Assembly: GCA_051647535.1 (NCBI GenBank)
Contig: JBOFEA010000004.1
Location: 372,001-436,000, forward strand
Direction of reading: 5' to 3'
DNA from: Brevinema_A sp051647535
Lineage (GTDB): Bacteria > Spirochaetota > Brevinematia > Brevinematales > Brevinemataceae
DNA: 64,000 nt
This document shows, piece after piece, positions 44,814-53,475 of this stretch (the stretch's first letter is position 1; the number at the start of each line of letters is the position of its first letter). The position numbers were made by a program, and so were the translations under genes. The notes beneath the pieces are model-generated. The model was not told the origin of the DNA and ran no database searches. It saw only the letters and a program-made list of their open reading frames with translations.

Positions 44814-44826
44814 AGAGGTTCACATC

Positions 44827-45129
44827 GTGAATAGAATTAGAGTAAGACTAAAAGCTTATGATACTGCATTGATTGAACAATCTGCAGTGTCTATAGTCGA
44901 ATCTGTAAAAAGTAAAGGAGGAAGAATAGCTGGTCCTATCTATCTTCCTACTCATATAAAAAAATATACAGTATTGCGTTCTCCCCATGTAGATAAAAAT
45001 TCTAGAGAACAATTTGAAGTGCGTACGCATAAAAGATTGATTGATATTTTTGAACCTACAGCGGAGCTCATTAATGCTTTATCTGAACTTCAATTACCTG
45101 CAGGTGTTGAAGTTGAAATAAAGCAATAG
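44827..45129 (+). CDS. rpsJ: 30S ribosomal protein S10
   Basis: 100 residues, typical. Motifs: RIRVRLKAYDTALIEQS, GPIYLPTHIKKYTVLRSPHVDK, REQFEVRTHKRLIDI. GTG start with GAGG upstream. It lies only 13 bases after tuf, so the S10 operon has no separate leader here. S10 is also the NusB/NusG partner in transcription. Confidence 0.97.
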   Translation: MNRIRVRLKAYDTALIEQSAVSIVESVKSKGGRIAGPIYLPTHIKKYTVLRSPHVDKNSREQFEVRTHKRLIDIFEPTAELINALSELQLPAGVEVEIKQ

Positions 45130-45148
45130 CAATTTATGAGGATGTACA

Positions 45149-45754
45149 ATGAAGGCTAAGACCGTTGGAATTATCGGAAAAAAACTTGGGATGACTCAAT
45201 TGTATGATGACAAAGGTGTACTTTGCGGAGTAACAGTTGTTGATTTTTCTGATACAAATGTCCTAGGATTTCGAACATTAGAAAAAGATGGATATAATGC
45301 TGTTATTTTGGGATGCGGTTTCAAAACAGTTAAAAAGAAAGACGAAGTAATTGAACAACCTAAATTTGTTTCTGAAATTCGTGTTGAAGATACGGCACTT
45401 TATCAAAATAATACTTATGAAGAAATTCTTGCATCTCTTAAAAAAGTAGATGTGTGTGGCATAATGAAAGGAAAGGGATTTCAAGGTGCTATGAAACGTT
45501 GGCATTTTGGTGGTGGACCTGCAAGTCATGGATCAAAGACTCACCGTCGTGTTGGATCTATTGGTCAATGTACTTTCCCAGCTCGTGTTATTAAAGGAAA
45601 GAAAATGCCTGGACATATGGGAGCTGAAAAAGTCACTGTTCTTGGACAAAGACTTATTCGTGTTGATTACACAAGAAAGCTTCTTTTTATTGAAGGTTCT
45701 GTTCCCGGATCTAAGCAAAGCTATGTCACTGTTCGTGATGCGGTGAAGGGGTAA
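45149..45754 (+). CDS. rplC: 50S ribosomal protein L3
   Basis: 201 residues. GIIGKKLGMTQLYDDKG at the start, and the central loop MKGKGFQGAMKRWHFGGGPASHG reaching toward the peptidyl transferase centre, then GSIGQCTFPARVIKGKKMPGH. One of the first proteins in 50S assembly. Confidence 0.97.
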   Translation: MKAKTVGIIGKKLGMTQLYDDKGVLCGVTVVDFSDTNVLGFRTLEKDGYNAVILGCGFKTVKKKDEVIEQPKFVSEIRVEDTALYQNNTYEEILASLKKVDVCGIMKGKGFQGAMKRWHFGGGPASHGSKTHRRVGSIGQCTFPARVIKGKKMPGHMGAEKVTVLGQRLIRVDYTRKLLFIEGSVPGSKQSYVTVRDAVKG

Positions 45755-45757
45755 GAT

Positions 45758-46399
45758 ATGAAGTTTGATGTATTTAATGCAGATAAAAAAGTTCGAGAAG
45801 TTGAACTTTCACCAATTTGGGAAAATGCTTCTGGGAAATGTGTTCACCAAGTGATTGTTGCTCGTTTAGCGAATCAAAGACAAGGTACTGCTTCCACAAA
45901 AACCCGTGCTGAAGTCACAGGAACAGGTGCAAAACCTTTTCGTCAAAAAGGCTTGGGACGTGCTCGTCGTGGTTCTTACTATTCACCTTTGATTAGAGGC
46001 GGTGGTGTCACTTTCGGACCAAAACCTAGAGATTATTCCCAACATATTAATAAAAAGCAAAAAGCTAATGCATATATTTTTATTCTTGCAGAATTGTACA
46101 AAAAAGGTGCGTTAAAAGTTATTGAAAGTGTTGAATTAAAAGATTCAAAGACTAAAAGTTTTCAACAGTTTTTAGCATCAAATTTTGAAACAGTTTCTGA
46201 TAGAGTTGTAGTAGTTGATGCGGAATATAATCAACATGCATTGAGAGCTTGTTCAAATCTACCTAAAATATCATACTTTGGTGTGGAATTTATTGATATT
46301 CTTCCACTTTTCTATGCCAAGCAAGTATTAATTACCGAAGCAGCGCTTCGTAAATTTGATGAAAGATATACTGGTATGATTAAAATAGAGAGAGGTTAA
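45758..46399 (+). CDS. rplD: 50S ribosomal protein L4
   Basis: 213 residues. The exit-tunnel loop is present (RQGTASTKTRAEVTGTGAKP, RQKGLGRARRGS). In E. coli L4 represses the S10 operon. Three bases after rplC. Confidence 0.96.
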   Translation: MKFDVFNADKKVREVELSPIWENASGKCVHQVIVARLANQRQGTASTKTRAEVTGTGAKPFRQKGLGRARRGSYYSPLIRGGGVTFGPKPRDYSQHINKKQKANAYIFILAELYKKGALKVIESVELKDSKTKSFQQFLASNFETVSDRVVVVDAEYNQHALRACSNLPKISYFGVEFIDILPLFYAKQVLITEAALRKFDERYTGMIKIERG

Positions 46400-46401
46400 T
46401 C

Positions 46402-46689
46402 ATGACAGTAAGTGAGATTTTAGTTCGACCAATCTTAACAGAAAAAAGTTCTACTCTTGCACCGTTGAATAAATATGTATTTGAAGTTGCTATTAATGCA
46501 AATAAAATTCAAATTAAAAAAGCCGTAGAATCTTTTTATAATGTCGAAGTTGAAAAGGTAAATACTGTTGTTGTAAAACCTCGTCAAAAAAACTTTCGTA
46601 CAAAAAAAATATCTCGTCCTGGATTTACTAAACGCTTTAAAAAAGCAATTGTAAGTGTAAAAAAAGGTACGATTGATTTTTTAAAATAG
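46402..46689 (+). CDS. rplW: 50S ribosomal protein L23
   Basis: 95 residues with ILVRPILTEKSS, NKYVFEVAINANKIQIKKAV and the basic loop. It sits at the tunnel exit and docks SRP and trigger factor. Confidence 0.96.
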   Translation: MTVSEILVRPILTEKSSTLAPLNKYVFEVAINANKIQIKKAVESFYNVEVEKVNTVVVKPRQKNFRTKKISRPGFTKRFKKAIVSVKKGTIDFLK

Positions 46690-46698
46690 AGGTTGATA

Positions 46699-47532
46699 AT
46701 GGGTATTAAAAGATTTAAACCAACGACCCCGGGACTTCGCCATAGAGTATCCTTTGATTATACTGAAATCACTAAAACCAAACCTGAAAAATCATTAATT
46801 ACAATGACTTTGAAAGGTAAAGGAAATGGACGTAATAATCAGGGACGTGTGACAGTTCGTCATCGAGGCGGCGGTAACAAACAATTATATCGAACCATTG
46901 ATTTTAGAAGAAATAAATGGGATATAGAAGCAAAAGTCGTTTCTATAGAGTACGATCCAAATCGTAGTGCACGTATTGCGTTGCTTCATTACGCTGATGG
47001 TGAAAAAGCTTATATTCTTGCTCCTAATGGATTGAAAGTTGGTGATAAAGTGATGTCTTCATTAAAAACACCTATTCAACCCGGAAACGCTATGCCTTTA
47101 GAAAACATTCCTGTTGGTACCGTTGTTCATAATATTGAATTAAAACCTGGAAAAGGCGGTCAAATGGCCAGATCTGCAGGTGTTAGTGCAAAACTTGATG
47201 GTAAAGAAAATGGATATGCATTTTTAAGTCTGCCTTCAGGTGAAATTAGAATGGTTCTTTTGCGTTGTATGGCTACCATTGGTGAAGTTGGAAATGCAGA
47301 GCGTGTAAATATTGTTTATGGCAGTGCTGGTGCTAAGCGTCATTTAGGATGGCGTCCTACTGTTCGTGGTGTGGCAATGAATGCTCATGATCACCCTCAT
47401 GGAGGAGGACGTGGCAGACAAAAAGGTTATAAAAAACCAACCTCTCCTACAGGGGTGCCTTCAAAAGGATATCGTACTCGGCATAAAAATAAAACTTCTG
47501 ATCGCTATATTGTTGCGAAAAGAAAGAGATAA
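46699..47532 (+). CDS. rplB: 50S ribosomal protein L2
   Basis: 277 residues. RVTVRHRGGGNKQLYR, SAGVSAKLDGKENGYAFL and the HPHGGGRGRQ loop with the essential histidine. The family segment before it, usually MNPVDHPHGGG, reads MNAHDHPHGGG. The ATG at 46699 has GAGG six bases upstream; the TTG at 46693 is rejected. Confidence 0.97.
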   Translation: MGIKRFKPTTPGLRHRVSFDYTEITKTKPEKSLITMTLKGKGNGRNNQGRVTVRHRGGGNKQLYRTIDFRRNKWDIEAKVVSIEYDPNRSARIALLHYADGEKAYILAPNGLKVGDKVMSSLKTPIQPGNAMPLENIPVGTVVHNIELKPGKGGQMARSAGVSAKLDGKENGYAFLSLPSGEIRMVLLRCMATIGEVGNAERVNIVYGSAGAKRHLGWRPTVRGVAMNAHDHPHGGGRGRQKGYKKPTSPTGVPSKGYRTRHKNKTSDRYIVAKRKR

Positions 47533-47546
47533 ATTGGAGAAGGTAA

Positions 47547-47834
47547 ATGGCACGTTCTATTAAAAAAGGACCATATATAGATGCTTCTTTATACAAAAAA
47601 GTAGCTTCTGCTCAACAAACAATTGCATCCGGTAATCCAAAACCTATTAAAACCTGGTCAAGACGATCTACTATTCTTCCTGAAATGATAGGCTTGACAT
47701 TTCAAGTACATAATGGTAAAATATTTATACCAGTTTATGTAAATGAAAATATGGTAGGTCATAAATTAGGTGAATTTTCACCTACCCGTGTGTTTAAAGG
47801 ACATGCCGGTTCTAAAAAAGCAGGTAAAAAATAA
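47547..47834 (+). CDS. rpsS: 30S ribosomal protein S19
   Basis: 95 residues: ARSIKKGPYIDASLYKKV, TWSRRSTILPEMIGLTFQVHNGK and LGEFSPTRVFKGH. Head protein of the small subunit contacting S13. Confidence 0.97.
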   Translation: MARSIKKGPYIDASLYKKVASAQQTIASGNPKPIKTWSRRSTILPEMIGLTFQVHNGKIFIPVYVNENMVGHKLGEFSPTRVFKGHAGSKKAGKK

Positions 47835-47848
47835 GCAAGGAGTTTTTC

Positions 47849-48196
47849 ATGAATAATGCTGTTGCGGTAGCTAAGGCAAAATCTTTAAGAATTTCTTCTA
47901 TGAAACTCCGTAAAATTGCACGTCTTATTAAAGACAAACAAGCAGATGATGCACTCGCAATGTTAAATCATATGCCTCAAAAGGCTGCTAAAATGATTTA
48001 TAAAGTTTTACATGCTGCAAAAGCTAACTATCTTCATAAAAATCCAAACGGATTGACAGATGCATTAAGTGTTTCCACTATTTTTGTGAATGAAGGAACA
48101 GCTTTTGCCCGCTTTAAACCTCGAGCTCGTGGTAGAGCGGATCGTATGTATCGCCCTACTGCACATCTTACTTTGTATTTGGGCAATAAGGAGTAA
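47849..48196 (+). CDS. rplV: 50S ribosomal protein L22
   Basis: 115 residues: AKSLRISSMKLRKIARLIK, ALAMLNHMPQKAAKMI, and the tunnel-lining hairpin around RFKPRARGRADRM. Starts 14 bases after rpsS. Confidence 0.96.
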   Translation: MNNAVAVAKAKSLRISSMKLRKIARLIKDKQADDALAMLNHMPQKAAKMIYKVLHAAKANYLHKNPNGLTDALSVSTIFVNEGTAFARFKPRARGRADRMYRPTAHLTLYLGNKE

Positions 48197-48198
48197 TC

Positions 48199-48813
48199 AT
48201 GGGACAAAAGGTTCATCCTATTGGATATCGTATAGGAGTTAGTAAATTTTGGGAATCTGCTTGGTTTTCTGAAAAGAATTTCCCTCAATTATTATTAGAA
48301 GATTATAAAATTAGAACTCTTCTTAATAAAGAATATAAAAGAGCATTTTTATCTAAAATCGAAATTGCACGTTTTCCAGGATTAGTAAATATTACTATTT
48401 CTGCTGGTAAACCTGGTATTTTGATTGGACGTAAAGGTGCGGAGATTGACGTTATTGCCGCTAAACTATCTAAATTAATTGACGGTAAAAAAGTTTCTCT
48501 TTCTATTAAAGAGTTGAAGCAGACAGAGCTGGATGCTGCTATTATAGGAGCTGATATTGCTTCTCAAATAGAACATCGTATCTCTTATAAAAGAGCAATC
48601 AAACAAGCTATCAGAAATGCTATGCGTGCTGGTGCTCAAGGTATTAAAATCCGTATTTCAGGCCGTTTGAATAACGCTGAAATTGCACGAAGTGAAGAAT
48701 TTAAAGAAGGTCGAATGTCTTTAAACACTTTAAATGCTGATATTGATTACCGTTTGACAGAAGCTTTAACTCAAATGGGAATTATAGGGATTAAAGTTTG
48801 GCTTGCAAAATAA
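48199..48813 (+). CDS. rpsC: 30S ribosomal protein S3
   Basis: 204 residues, a short form. KH domain motif GKPGILIGRKGAEID and C-terminal GAQGIKIRISGRLN and EGRMSLNTLNADIDY. It ends soon after the C-terminal fold and lacks the long tail many species have. After it comes the longest spacer of the S10 operon. Confidence 0.96.
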   Translation: MGQKVHPIGYRIGVSKFWESAWFSEKNFPQLLLEDYKIRTLLNKEYKRAFLSKIEIARFPGLVNITISAGKPGILIGRKGAEIDVIAAKLSKLIDGKKVSLSIKELKQTELDAAIIGADIASQIEHRISYKRAIKQAIRNAMRAGAQGIKIRISGRLNNAEIARSEEFKEGRMSLNTLNADIDYRLTEALTQMGIIGIKVWLAK

Positions 48814-48821
48814 TTAATTAA

Positions 48822-48851
48822 TAAAGTATGAAATTTCATTTTTATACTTTA
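48822..48851 (+). promoter_or_regulatory. hairpin in the rpsC-rplP spacer
   Basis: TAAAGTAT / ATACTTTA (8 bp) enclosing a smaller GAAA/TTTC pairing. It is not followed by a T-run, so it is not a normal terminator. It could be a processing site. Confidence 0.35.
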
Positions 48852-48882
48852 ATAAAAAAAATAAACCGAGGAGAACTCTCCC

Positions 48883-49299
48883 ATGTTGATGCCGTCCAAG
48901 GTGAAATACAGAAAACAACATAGACCTAAAATTAATAATTCTCCAACTCACGATGGAGATATGGTTTCTTTTGGGGATTATGGAATGGTTGCTTTAGAAG
49001 CAGCTTGGATTTCTAATCGACAAATTGAATCTGCACGTATTGCAGTCAATAGGTACTTGAAAAGAGGTGCCAAAGTGTGGATTAGAATTTTTCCTGATCG
49101 ACCTTATACCAGTAAAGGTGAAGGGGTTCGTATGGGTAAAGGAAAAGGATCACCTGATGGTTGGGTAGCCCCTGTTCGTCCTGGAAAAGTAATGTTTGAA
49201 GTTACGGGTGTTGATGAAGCTAAGGCTAAAGAAGCATTCAGACTTGCAGGACATAAACTTCCTATCAAGGTGAAATTTGTCAAGAGAATCGAGGGATAA
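48883..49299 (+). CDS. rplP: 50S ribosomal protein L16
   Basis: 138 residues: MLMPSKVKYRKQHR, VSFGDYGMVALEAAWI, RIFPDRPYTSKGEGVRMG and GKGSPDGWVAPVRPGKVMFE. Contacts the A-site tRNA elbow. The first ATG is chosen because family members start MLMP; GAGGAG lies upstream. Confidence 0.97.
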   Translation: MLMPSKVKYRKQHRPKINNSPTHDGDMVSFGDYGMVALEAAWISNRQIESARIAVNRYLKRGAKVWIRIFPDRPYTSKGEGVRMGKGKGSPDGWVAPVRPGKVMFEVTGVDEAKAKEAFRLAGHKLPIKVKFVKRIEG

Positions 49300-49300
49300 T

Positions 49301-49504
49301 ATGAATAAAATTCAACAACTTCGTTCCTTGTCAGATGCAGAACTTGTTTCAATGAGAAAAGATCTGCAGGACAAAATTATGCAAATTCGTTTTCGAAGCA
49401 AAATCGAACCTCCTAAAGATATTACTCAGGTTCGAAAAATGAAGCGAACTATTGCACGTATTAATACTTTGATCCGTCAAGCGGAACTCAAAGAAATACA
49501 ATAG
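49301..49504 (+). CDS. rpmC: 50S ribosomal protein L29
   Basis: 67 residues, two-helix protein near the tunnel exit: LRSLSDAELVSMRKDLQDKIM and RKMKRTIARINTLI. The ATG at 49301 lies one base after the rplP stop with GAGGG before it. Confidence 0.95.
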   Translation: MNKIQQLRSLSDAELVSMRKDLQDKIMQIRFRSKIEPPKDITQVRKMKRTIARINTLIRQAELKEIQ

Positions 49505-49525
49505 TAAAATCGCAAGGAAAGCAAA

Positions 49526-49777
49526 ATGACAAAGCAAAAAACTTTTACAGGGATTGTTGCTAGTGATAAAATGAATAAATCACGAACAATTGTCATTACC
49601 ACTCGTGAAAAGCATCCTTTATATGCAAAGTATGTTCCTAAACGAAAAAAAATAATGGTACATGATGAAAACAATACTTCTGTTCTAGGCGATAAAGTGT
49701 TGATAGGTGAATCTACTCCTTTCAGCAAATGTAAACGCTGGGTTCTTCTTGAAGTCTTGGAAAAACATCAGGACTGA
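49526..49777 (+). CDS. rpsQ: 30S ribosomal protein S17
   Basis: 83 residues, OB fold: KTFTGIVASDKMNKSRTIVI, HPLYAKYVPKRKKIMVHDE and GDKVLIGESTPFSKCKRW. AAGGAAAG precedes the ATG. Confidence 0.96.
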   Translation: MTKQKTFTGIVASDKMNKSRTIVITTREKHPLYAKYVPKRKKIMVHDENNTSVLGDKVLIGESTPFSKCKRWVLLEVLEKHQD

Positions 49778-49796
49778 GGACAGGAGGAATTAATTT

Positions 49797-50165
49797 ATGA
49801 TAATGCTTGGTACAAGATTAGATATTGCAGATAATAGTGGTGCTAAAATTATTGAATGTATCCATGTTGTCGGTAGTACTCGTCGCAGATATGCATCTGT
49901 TGGTGATGTAATTGTTGCTGCTGTAAAAAGCGCGACACCAAATGCTCCTATTAAAAAGGGAGATGTTGTTCGAGCTGTTGTAGTTCGTACAAAAAAAGAA
50001 ATAAACCGTACTGATGGTTCTTCTATTCGCTTTGATCGTAATTCGGCGGTTATCGTGAATAAGAAAAATGAACCCAGCGGAACTCGTATTTTTGGGCCCG
50101 TTGGACGAGAGCTGAGAGAAAAAGATTTTATGAAAATCGTCTCTTTAGCTCCCGAAGTATTTTAG
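49797..50165 (+). CDS. rplN: 50S ribosomal protein L14
   Basis: 122 residues: LDIADNSGAKIIECI, GDVIVAAVKSATP, VVRTKKEINRTDGS and the C-terminal GPVGRELREKDFMKIVSLAPEV. GGAGG lies nine bases before the first ATG. Confidence 0.97.
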   Translation: MIMLGTRLDIADNSGAKIIECIHVVGSTRRRYASVGDVIVAAVKSATPNAPIKKGDVVRAVVVRTKKEINRTDGSSIRFDRNSAVIVNKKNEPSGTRIFGPVGRELREKDFMKIVSLAPEVF

Positions 50166-50178
50166 AGTGGAGGATGCC

Positions 50179-50493
50179 GTGAAGATTAAAAAAAATGACG
50201 AAGTCATTATAATTTCCGGTAGAGATAAAGGTAGAAGAGGTCAAATCTTCCAAGTCTTTCCTGCCAAAAACACTGTACTGGTCCGCGGGATTAATATTCT
50301 GAAAAAGACAGTAAAAAAAAGCCAAGAGTATCCTAATGGAACTATTCTTGAAAAAGAAGCACCAATTCATATTTCTAATATTATGCTCTTTTGTCCTAAA
50401 AATAATAAAGGTGTTCGTGTAGAATACGTTATTGATGAAAAAGGTAATAAAAGAAGAAAAGCAAAAGGTGTGGATTATTTTTTTGATAATTAA
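50179..50493 (+). CDS. rplX: 50S ribosomal protein L24
   Basis: 104 residues with the KOW motif VIIISGRDKGRRGQIFQVFP, then VRGINILKKTVK. The start is GTG at 50179 with GGAGG five bases upstream; the earlier in-frame GTG at 50167 overlaps that site. It initiates 50S assembly. Confidence 0.95.
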   Translation: MKIKKNDEVIIISGRDKGRRGQIFQVFPAKNTVLVRGINILKKTVKKSQEYPNGTILEKEAPIHISNIMLFCPKNNKGVRVEYVIDEKGNKRRKAKGVDYFFDN

Positions 50494-50504
50494 GAGGCTG
50501 AATA

Positions 50505-51197
50505 ATGGCTGAAAAAAAGACTAAAACAGCAGAAGCTGGTGCACCTGAAAAAATAGTAGAAAAAAAACCTGCTAAATCAACTGCATCTAAACCAGCTGTA
50601 AAAAAAGAAAAAGCAACTGAATCTTCTGCAAAAGTTTCTAAATCTAACGGATATCAATCTCGTTTTAAAGTGCATTTTGAAAAAGAAGTTAAGCCAATGC
50701 TTCTAAAAGAATTTGCTTATAAATCTGTAATGGCAATTCCTACTATCGAAAAGATCGTTGTAAATATGGGTGTTGGTGAAGCTATATCTGATAAAAATGT
50801 AGCTGATGCTGCAGTAAATGATCTTTCTTTGTTATCTGGTCAAAAAGCTATGAAAACTTTTGCTCGTAAATCTGTTTCTAACTTTAAATTGCGAGAAGGT
50901 ATGGCTATTGGTGCTAAAGTGACTCTCCGAAAAGATCGAATGTTTGACTTTTTAGATAAATTAATTTCTATTGCTCTTCCAAGGGTTAGAGATTTTAGAG
51001 GAGTAAAGGCTTCTGGATTTGATGGAAGAGGAAACTTTTCTTTCGGAATTTCTGAACAAATTATCTTTCCTGAGATTAATTATGATAAAATTGACAGAGT
51101 TCGTGGAATGGATATCACTATCGTTACAACAGCAAAAACTGATCAGGAAGCCAAAAGTTTATTAACTTCTTTCGGTTTTCCTTTCAAGCATAAGTAG
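50505..51197 (+). CDS. rplE: 50S ribosomal protein L5 with N-terminal extension
   Basis: 230 residues against about 180 for the family. Residues 1-50 are an Ala/Lys/Glu/Ser-rich, probably disordered extension. The L5 fold follows: LLKEFAYKSVMAIPTIEKIV, NMGVGEA, GQKAMKTFARKSVSNFKLRE, RDFRGV and the FPEINYDKIDRVRGMDI segment. The start is fixed by the AAGAGG ribosome site (8-base spacing). Binds 5S rRNA. Confidence 0.95.
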   Translation: MAEKKTKTAEAGAPEKIVEKKPAKSTASKPAVKKEKATESSAKVSKSNGYQSRFKVHFEKEVKPMLLKEFAYKSVMAIPTIEKIVVNMGVGEAISDKNVADAAVNDLSLLSGQKAMKTFARKSVSNFKLREGMAIGAKVTLRKDRMFDFLDKLISIALPRVRDFRGVKASGFDGRGNFSFGISEQIIFPEINYDKIDRVRGMDITIVTTAKTDQEAKSLLTSFGFPFKHK

Positions 51198-51211
51198 TAG
51201 GAGAGTATCTT

Positions 51212-51397
51212 ATGGCAAAACAATCTATGATTCAACGCTGGAAAAAAACTCCTAAATTTAGTGCGAGAGCTTATAATCGCTGTAATGTTTGCGGTCGTCC
51301 CAGATCTTATATGAGAGATTTTGGTGTTTGTCGCTTGTGTTTCAGAAAATTTGCTTCTCAAGGTTTAATACCTGGTGTTACGAAATCTTCTTGGTAA
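51212..51397 (+). CDS. rpsN: 30S ribosomal protein S14, zinc-binding short form
   Basis: 61 residues with both CxxC knuckles, CNVCGRPRSYMRDFGVCRLC, the zinc-ribbon type. Ends VTKSSW as usual. Lies 14 bases after rplE. Confidence 0.97.
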   Translation: MAKQSMIQRWKKTPKFSARAYNRCNVCGRPRSYMRDFGVCRLCFRKFASQGLIPGVTKSSW

Positions 51398-51473
51398 AAT
51401 TTATATTTTTGTCTTAAGTAATAAAATATAGTATTTTGCAATTATAAAAAATTATAACATGGCGAGGAATCCT

Positions 51474-51854
51474 ATGGATATTATCGCAGATAGCTTAACT
51501 AAAATAAGAAATGCAACTATGCGTGGTTTTTCTAAAACATCTGTTCGAAAAACTAAACTTATGGAAGAGCTTCTAAAAATAATGAAACGTGAAGGGTTTA
51601 TTGAAAATTATAAAGATGGTTTTCAACCTTTTACATTAGATGTTCAATTAAAGTATATTAATGGTAAATCTGTAATTGATGACTTAAAAAGAGTAAGTAA
51701 ACTTTCTCGTCGAGTATATGTTGGGAAAGATTTTATTCCTAGAGTTTATAACAATTATGGAATTGCAATTTTAACTACCTCTAAAGGGGTAATTACAGAT
51801 AAAGAAGCTCGTTCTCTCGGCATAGGCGGAGAAGTGCTTTGTTATATTTGGTAG
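51474..51854 (+). CDS. rpsH: 30S ribosomal protein S8
   Basis: 126 residues: MDIIADSLTKIRNATMRG, LMEELLKIMKREGFIENY, GIAILTTSKGVITDKEAR, GGEVLCYIW. The ATG at 51474 is used because GAGG lies six bases before it; the ATG at 51459 has no ribosome site. In E. coli S8 represses the spc operon. Confidence 0.95.
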   Translation: MDIIADSLTKIRNATMRGFSKTSVRKTKLMEELLKIMKREGFIENYKDGFQPFTLDVQLKYINGKSVIDDLKRVSKLSRRVYVGKDFIPRVYNNYGIAILTTSKGVITDKEARSLGIGGEVLCYIW

Positions 51855-51863
51855 GAGAGTTTT

Positions 51864-52409
51864 ATGTCTCGGTTGGCAAAAAAATCTCTGCCCATTCCTA
51901 ATGGTGCTTCTGTTAAAATAGAAAACGGAGTTGTTGTTTTTAACGGTACTCTAGGTTCTATTTCTCAAGACTTTGATCAAAATTTGATTACTCCTGTTGT
52001 AGATGATGCTGGTGTGCTAGTAAAACGAAATAATGATTCTAAAGAAGCTAGAGCAAAACAAGGATTATATTGGGTTCTATTTAAAAATCATTTAGCAGGC
52101 GTATCTCAAGGTTTTGAAAAACAACTTGAAATTCAGGGTGTTGGTTATCGTTGGGAAGTCAAAGGGCAGAATTTACATTGTTTGGTTGGATTTTCGCATC
52201 CTGTCATTTTTGAAGCGACACAAGATGTTAAATTGGAACAGCCTTCACCTAATATTATTGTAGTCAAGGGAATCAATAAACAAATTGTTGGTCAAGTTGC
52301 TGCAAATATTAGATTTATTAAAAAACCAGAACCTTACAAAGGCAAAGGCATTCGCTATGTTGGCGAAGTTGTCCGCCTCAAAGAAGGAAAAGGTTCCGGT
52401 AAAAAATAG
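51864..52409 (+). CDS. rplF: 50S ribosomal protein L6
   Basis: 181 residues, two repeated domains: KSLPIPNGASVKI at the start and the C-terminal signature PEPYKGKGIRYVGEVVRLKEGK. Followed by a 76-base spacer with no clear promoter. Confidence 0.97.
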   Translation: MSRLAKKSLPIPNGASVKIENGVVVFNGTLGSISQDFDQNLITPVVDDAGVLVKRNNDSKEARAKQGLYWVLFKNHLAGVSQGFEKQLEIQGVGYRWEVKGQNLHCLVGFSHPVIFEATQDVKLEQPSPNIIVVKGINKQIVGQVAANIRFIKKPEPYKGKGIRYVGEVVRLKEGKGSGKK

Positions 52410-52485
52410 GTTTGTTCTTTTAGAATATGGTATAATTACTTGTAAAGTAATGTTTAGAGGGATTATATCATTAAAGGAGTTTTGG

Positions 52486-52851
52486 ATGATAGATGTTATC
52501 ACTAAAAAAACAAAACGGTATTATAAACGTAAATTAAGAAGTAGAAAAAATCTTCGTGTTTCTTCCGAACGTCCTCGATTGACTGTTTTCCGTTCTTCTA
52601 AGTATTTGTATGCACAAGTTTTTGATATTTCTAATAAAGTTTTAGTATCTTATTCTTCCATTTCCAAGGACTTGGGGCAGAAAAGATTAGGTAATAATAT
52701 TGAATCTGCAACAATTATTGGTACAAAAATTGGTGAAAAGTTGAAACAGTTAAATATAACAAAGGTCGTTTTTGACCGTAACGGTTATCTGTATCATGGA
52801 AAAGTAAAAGCTATTGCTGATGCTTGCCGTGCTGCAGGAATCGAATTCTAA
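52486..52851 (+). CDS. rplR: 50S ribosomal protein L18
   Basis: 121 residues: RRKLRSR-like KRKLRSRKNLRVSSERPRLT, FRSSKYLYAQV, and VVFDRNGYLYHGKVKAIADA at the end. The start ATG at 52486 has AAAGGAG five bases upstream. The frame stays open into rplF, but that has no meaning. Binds 5S rRNA with L5. Confidence 0.95.
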   Translation: MIDVITKKTKRYYKRKLRSRKNLRVSSERPRLTVFRSSKYLYAQVFDISNKVLVSYSSISKDLGQKRLGNNIESATIIGTKIGEKLKQLNITKVVFDRNGYLYHGKVKAIADACRAAGIEF

Positions 52852-52866
52852 AGCTAAGGATTGACT

Positions 52867-53463
52867 ATGGCTGAGAATAGCGCTCAACAAAAAGAGCATA
52901 ATGAACGTGCACCTCGTGCAGAAAGAAAAAATAATAAGAAAGATAATTTCAAAAAAGATCGTCGCGACAAAACAGAAGTTGCATCCGAATGGGAAGAAAA
53001 AGTTGTTAGTCTCAGAAGAGCTACAAAAGTAATTTCAGGTGGACGTCGATTCCGTTTTAATGCTATGGTAGTGGTCGGAAACAAAAAAGGAAAAGTAGGC
53101 TTAGGATATGGAAAAGCTAATGAACTTGCTGATGCTATTAAAAAAGCTAAAGATAAAGCAATTTCAAATGCTGTTTCTATTTGCTTAAAAGGGTCTACAA
53201 TTCCACATGAAATATTAGGCGAGTATAAAGCTTCTCGTATCCTTATGAAACCTGCAACTAAAGGAACAGGTGTTATTGCGGGAGGAGCTGTACGTCCTGT
53301 CTTGGAAGTACTTGGAGTGCATGATATTTTAACAAAATCTCTTCGTTCTTCTAATCCTATTAATTTGATCAAAGCAACTTTTAATGGATTAACTCGACTG
53401 TATAATGTGGAAGATATTGCTGCAAAACGCGGTAAAACTGTTTCCGAATTGTTTGGAAAATAA
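52867..53463 (+). CDS. rpsE: 30S ribosomal protein S5 with charged N-terminal extension
   Basis: 198 residues against about 166 in E. coli. Residues 1-40 form a Lys/Arg/Glu/Asn-rich extension. The fold follows: EEKVVSLRRATKVISGGRRF, GNKKGKVGLGYGKA, TIPHEILGEYKASRI, ATKGTGVIAGGAVRPVLE. The ATG at 52867 has AAGGA six bases upstream; the TTG at 52861 is rejected. Confidence 0.95.
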   Translation: MAENSAQQKEHNERAPRAERKNNKKDNFKKDRRDKTEVASEWEEKVVSLRRATKVISGGRRFRFNAMVVVGNKKGKVGLGYGKANELADAIKKAKDKAISNAVSICLKGSTIPHEILGEYKASRILMKPATKGTGVIAGGAVRPVLEVLGVHDILTKSLRSSNPINLIKATFNGLTRLYNVEDIAAKRGKTVSELFGK

Positions 53464-53475
53464 AAGGAGCTGTTT

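Noticed and set aside
48822..48851. Terminator splitting the S10 operon between rpsC and rplP
   Set aside because: The hairpin is A-T-rich and followed by an A-run, not a T-run. Read as a possible processing site only.
52432..52437. Internal promoter in the rplF-rplR spacer
   Set aside because: TATAAT present, but the nearest TTG-type -35 (52413) has only a 13-base spacer.
52884..53372. 162-residue minus-strand frame opposite rpsE
   Set aside because: Antisense shadow of a conserved ribosomal gene, explained by codon bias.
53464..53475. Hidden rpmD between rpsE and rplO
   Set aside because: Twelve bases cannot hold a gene, and the flanking genes have complete ends.
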